From the IMG/VR virus record IMGVR_UViG_3300049847_000213, positions 1 to 42,070 of that record: a stretch of DNA of 42,070 nucleotides. One strand, 5' to 3'. Numbering within the stretch: position 1 is the first letter of the stretch; each line of letters begins with the position of its first letter. The stretch comes from a virus. Both the position numbers and the translations under genes were made by a program. Positions 40,609 through 42,070 of the stretch are shown in pieces. The notes below the pieces were generated by a model that did not search any database, was not told where the DNA came from, and worked only from the letters and a program-made list of their open reading frames with translations.

Positions 40609-40656
40609 GTATGTATTTATATTCCCTTTACTTCTATTAACTTTACTTATATTACG

Positions 40657-40687
40657 CCGTCCACGGACAGACAGTGGACCGTCCACG
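40657..40687 (+). repeat. GTCCAC/GTGGAC cluster with mutually exclusive dyads
   Basis: CCGTCCACG occurs twice (40657-40665 and 40679-40687) with GTGGAC (40674-40679) between. The middle element can pair with either flank: GTCCAC 40659-40664 with a nine-base loop, or GTCCAC 40681-40686 with a one-base spacer. It could be a protein-binding array or a two-state RNA element. Confidence 0.65.
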
Positions 40688-40694
40688 ACATTTC

Positions 40695-40704
40695 GGGGGG
40701 GGGG
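40695..40704. repeat. 10-G homopolymer in the intergenic region
   Basis: Ten consecutive Gs, 30 bases upstream of a TATAAT. The only other such run in the genome lies in the methyltransferase. A changing length would move the GTCCAC cluster relative to the promoter. Confidence 0.85.
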
Positions 40705-40770
40705 TTGGGATAGTAATCAGTGATATTCAGTAGTATAATATTTTACATTATTATTAATATGTAAAAATAT

Positions 40771-41064
40771 ATGATTGAAGCATTAGGATCAATTTTTATT
40801 CTCGCAGTTTTAATTGAGGCAATTGTCGAGTATTTTGTTGTTGGCGCTTTAGGTGAAAGGACTTATTTAATTCGATATGTTGCAGCATTGATTGGGATCA
40901 TTTTGTGTCTTGTCTACAATGCGGATCTATTCCGTGCGGCTGGCATTCTCTCGACAGTGCCTTTCGTTGGAAATGTTTTGACGGGACTTATTGTAAGTAG
41001 AGGATCAAATTACTTGAATGATTTTATTTCAAAAATCAGAGTAATGGCAAAAAAGGAGGACTAA
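40771..41064 (+). CDS. Small membrane protein, probable second holin or related, 97 aa
   Basis: Two to three hydrophobic helices (GSIFILAVLIEAIVEYFVVG; AALIGIILCLVYNADLF; FVGNVLTGLIVSRG). The SRGSNYLNDFISK ending resembles small phage proteins annotated as putative holins. It is separated from the main lysis genes by a terminator, so it may be expressed at another time, or act as an antiholin or superinfection factor. Confidence 0.6.
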   Translation: MIEALGSIFILAVLIEAIVEYFVVGALGERTYLIRYVAALIGIILCLVYNADLFRAAGILSTVPFVGNVLTGLIVSRGSNYLNDFISKIRVMAKKED

Positions 41065-41070
41065 TCTTTT

Positions 41071-41236
41071 TAGACTCCCCTACGCATCCTCTAATAGGGT
41101 TAGTAACTTTCCCCGAATACTTTATACTTTCTTTGTTGCAGGTATATAGCTTTGGCGGATGCATCGGGGAGTCTATGACTCCGGGTGCAATTCGACCGTA
41201 AAATGCACACTCGAAAGGGTGTGCATTTTGCTTTTT
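41071..41236 (+). ncRNA. Candidate structured RNA with competing helices, ending in a terminator
   Basis: TAGACTCCCC (41071-41080) pairs perfectly with GGGGAGTCTA (41166-41175). After a 3x3 internal loop, GCATCC (41084-41089) pairs with GGATGC (41157-41162), giving 16 bp in all around a 67-base apical region. GGAGTC (41168-41173) can instead pair with GACTCC (41177-41182), so the long stem and the local hairpin exclude each other. A strong terminator follows at 41200. This is the layout of a regulatory leader or attenuator, but no promoter was found just upstream, and the gene after it is 270 bases away. Confidence 0.55.
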
Positions 41237-41237
41237 T
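41200..41237 (+). terminator. Strong rho-independent terminator
   Basis: AAAATGCACAC (41200-41210) pairs with GTGTGCATTTT (41219-41229) around an eight-base loop, followed by GC and six Ts. TATAAT at 41237-41242 begins in the T-run. Confidence 0.88.
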
Positions 41238-41248
41238 ATAATATAATA

Positions 41249-41321
41249 ATTAAAGCTCACTCTTTCGGTTTCCTTAGTGAGATGCCCGTTATCCGCCGAA
41301 CGATATGGGCATTTTCTTTTT
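41249..41321 (+). ncRNA. Possible small RNA of about 70 nt
   Basis: A TATAAT (41237-41242) is followed by CTCACT...AGTGAG (41256-41261/41276-41281), then a terminator-type hairpin, ATGCCC/GGGCAT (41282-41287/41307-41312) with an inner TATC/GATA, and TTTTCTTTTT. Nothing in it codes for protein. The lack of a clear -35 makes a separate transcript uncertain. Confidence 0.4.
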
Positions 41322-41322
41322 C
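41282..41322 (+). terminator. Second terminator of the series
   Basis: ATGCCC pairs with GGGCAT, extended inside by TATC/GATA across a small internal loop, with a T-rich tail interrupted by one C. Confidence 0.75.
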
Positions 41323-41379
41323 TTGTGATATGCTTAAAGTCCTGATGAGTGGTATACATCGGGTTCATATTTTTGGCTG

Positions 41380-41405
41380 AAAGCCCGCTTAACTGCGGGT
41401 TTTTT
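41380..41405 (+). terminator. Third terminator of the series
   Basis: AAAGCCCGC (41380-41388) pairs with GCGGGTTTT (41395-41403), with one G-U pair and a six-base loop, running into six Ts. Confidence 0.85.
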
Positions 41406-41420
41406 GCTATTTGGGGTGGG

Positions 41421-41474
41421 AGTGGATAACTCGCTTGTGCTATCACTTGACATCAAACGCTATCGAGGTAAACT
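41421..41474 (+). promoter_or_regulatory. Promoter module E, before the leftmost small-gene operon
   Basis: AGTGGATAA (41421-41429; reverse complement one base from the DnaA box), TGCTATC (41438-41444), TTGACA (41447-41452, perfect -35), CGCTATC (41458-41464) and TAAACT (41469-41474, 16-base spacer). Two copies of the GCTATC element flank the -35, suggesting an operator. The gene at 41507 follows. Confidence 0.65.
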
Positions 41475-41506
41475 TAAGATATTAAGAAAAGTTAATATAA
41501 AAAGTT

Positions 41507-41758
41507 ATGGAAAATCCAAAAGAATATTTTAGCAACGAAAAGTGTTCAGTCGTCCTAAACAAAGACAAAACATTCTCAGGGACTGATCGTACGGACTACG
41601 CAAACGGCACAAGGTTTTACACTCGCAACATTCGGTCTTGGAAAAAGGGTCTAGCTATTCTCGTTGAAAAGTTTACAGAAAATACAACGATGTATCAGGC
41701 TATGAATATGTTGAGTGAGGTCGGACTCAATCCACGAAGTTATTGTTCAGTAGATTAA
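41507..41758 (+). CDS. Small unknown protein, 83 aa
   Basis: The start follows TAAAAAGTT, a leader motif repeated before 41809, 23143 and 32788. The product has a strand-rich first half (CSVVLNKDKTFSGTDRTDYA, RFYTRNIRSW) and a helical C-terminal part (LAILVEKFTENTTMYQAMNM). The first gene after promoter E, so presumably early. No family recognised. Confidence 0.55.
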   Translation: MENPKEYFSNEKCSVVLNKDKTFSGTDRTDYANGTRFYTRNIRSWKKGLAILVEKFTENTTMYQAMNMLSEVGLNPRSYCSVD

Positions 41759-41774
41759 TATTTTTAAAATAATC

Positions 41775-41794
41775 GGGGGATGGAAACGTCCCCC
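41775..41794 (+). promoter_or_regulatory. G-rich hairpin between two small genes
   Basis: GGGGGA (41775-41780) pairs with TCCCCC (41789-41794) around an eight-base loop; no T-run follows. It may separate expression of the genes at 41507 and 41809 or stabilise the upstream mRNA. Confidence 0.5.
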
Positions 41795-41808
41795 ACAAAT
41801 AAAAAGTT

Positions 41809-42070
41809 ATGACAACAAACGAAAGAATCAAGGGGAGTATAAAAAAGAATGTGGCTCGTTTAATCCCTGACGCAGCAAAGGAATACACCGATCAGCAAAT
41901 AGAAGTAGACCTTTTGCGTATGGGCTGTGAGATGGTTGATATGCTTAATAAGGATCTAGCGACTGTAGACACAAAGGCGGGGGATGATGAAAGACAAAAG
42001 GCGGGTGCGATCATTGAACAAATGATTGCAAAGCAGATCGTGGTCGAATTAAAAAAGAAATATAACATCA
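41809..42070 (+). CDS. 5' part of a small unknown gene continuing at base 1
   Basis: The start follows TAAAAAGTT. The protein opens MTTNERIKGSIKKNVARLIP and has a helical, charged sequence; over the junction it totals about 101 residues. The last 127 bases are repeated at the window start. Position in the earliest-looking operon, beside membrane peptides, gives no clear function. Confidence 0.7.
   Translation, partial: MTTNERIKGSIKKNVARLIPDAAKEYTDQQIEVDLLRMGCEMVDMLNKDLATVDTKAGDDERQKAGAIIEQMIAKQIVVELKKKYNI
41944..42070. repeat. Terminal overlap, copy 2 (identical to 1-127)
   Basis: Exact copy of the window start. Removing one copy gives a circular map of 41943 bp. Confidence 0.9.

Larger units (their letters stand above)
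40475..40770 (+). other. Intergenic region after the endolysin
   Basis: No gene is seen here. It starts with ATCACA-TGTGAT (40476-40481/40487-40492), a 6-bp dyad joined to TTGTGATAG, which resembles the TTGTGCTATC of module E. It then has a terminator (40581), a GTCCAC/GTGGAC cluster (40657-40687), a 10-G run (40695-40704) and a TATAAT at 40734-40739 before the next gene. No strong -35 lies 17 bases upstream of that TATAAT; TTGGGA at 40705 is 23 bases away. Confidence 0.6.
41065..41506 (+). other. 442-base noncoding region with stacked RNA signals
   Basis: No credible gene in any frame. The region holds the 16-bp long-stem structure (41071-41175), three consecutive terminators (41200, 41282, 41380), the CTCACT/AGTGAG hairpin (41256-41261/41276-41281) and promoter module E (41421-41474). 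It separates the lysis end from the small-gene operon and may also serve as a packaging or replication site. Confidence 0.6.

Noticed and set aside
41159-41380. A 73-codon open frame in the noncoding region.
   Set aside because: It overlaps the long-stem structure and two terminators, lacks the A-rich leader used here, and its product has no recognisable protein character.
41342-41382. CTGATGAG followed later by CTGAAAG, resembling a hammerhead ribozyme core.
   Set aside because: No stem II can be drawn between the two parts and the GAAA segment is not in the right context; no catalytic fold results.
1-42070. A Bacteroidetes host, suggested by the lack of Shine-Dalgarno sequences.
   Set aside because: Promoters are of the TTG-N17-TATAAT kind, not the Bacteroidetes TTG/TAnnTTTG kind, and fibre sequences point elsewhere. 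It remains possible but is less likely.

Overview
The window is one complete phage genome. Bases 1-127 repeat exactly at 41944-42070, and a gene begun at 41809 runs through the end and finishes at base 132. The sequence therefore closes into a circle of 41943 bp, with a 127-base assembly overlap. Every gene I can support lies on the + strand. I see no integrase, recognisable lysogeny repressor, tRNA or CRISPR array. The virion is that of a tailed phage with a long non-contractile tail: terminase, portal, major capsid, tail tube, a frameshifted tail-assembly chaperone and a tape measure are present, and no sheath was recognised. The head genes resemble those of Mu (portal fused to a MuF-like domain, gpI-like protease/scaffold, gp36-like connector, gpG-like protein).

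Host: TGA is used as a stop, which argues against hosts that recode TGA as glycine. Starts are usually preceded by A/T-rich leaders instead of Shine-Dalgarno sequences, while promoters look sigma70-like (TTGNNN-N17-TATAAT). The signal-peptide proteins and the large tail fibre are rich in Ala-Thr-Ser-Thr runs and NLYFTNAR repeats, a style I associate with Patescibacteria (CPR) surface proteins and uncultured freshwater phages. A Patescibacteria host is my inference only.

Layout: 41507-1498 (through the junction) holds small unknown genes, including two one-helix membrane peptides and zinc-ribbon proteins. From 1597 to 8789 lies the replication/recombination module: a helix-turn-helix protein, RecT, a fusion of a RecB-like nuclease with an FtsK-type DNA motor, several unknowns, a replisome-organiser-like protein and a RusA resolvase. 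From 8790 to 9148 lies a noncoding region that encodes a highly structured RNA of about 175 nt behind its own promoter, then a promoter flanked by a 10-bp dyad. From 9149 to 14331 come accessory genes, including a ParB-adenine methyltransferase interrupted at an 11-G tract and a C5-cytosine methyltransferase. From 14332 to 14885 there are two mini-genes, each followed by a terminator. From 14886 to 24092 come packaging and head genes, from 24169 to 38570 fibre, connector and tail genes, and from 38575 to 41064 lysis genes with a three-domain endolysin. From 41065 to 41506 lies a second noncoding region with a long-stem RNA, competing hairpins and three terminators in a row.

Control appears to rest on a recurring intergenic module seen at about 1546, 6558, 8791, 14831 and 41421: a DnaA-box-like 9-mer, a GATGAC/GTCATC element, a TGCTATC element and a promoter. 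It sits before the recombination operon, the replication initiator, the structured RNA, the terminase operon and the first small-gene operon, so it may tie replication to transcription. The parts most worth attention are the nuclease-FtsK fusion beside RecT, the structured RNA at 8846-9020, the papain-like/peptidoglycan-binding/lysozyme-like endolysin, and the poly-G switch in the methyltransferase.
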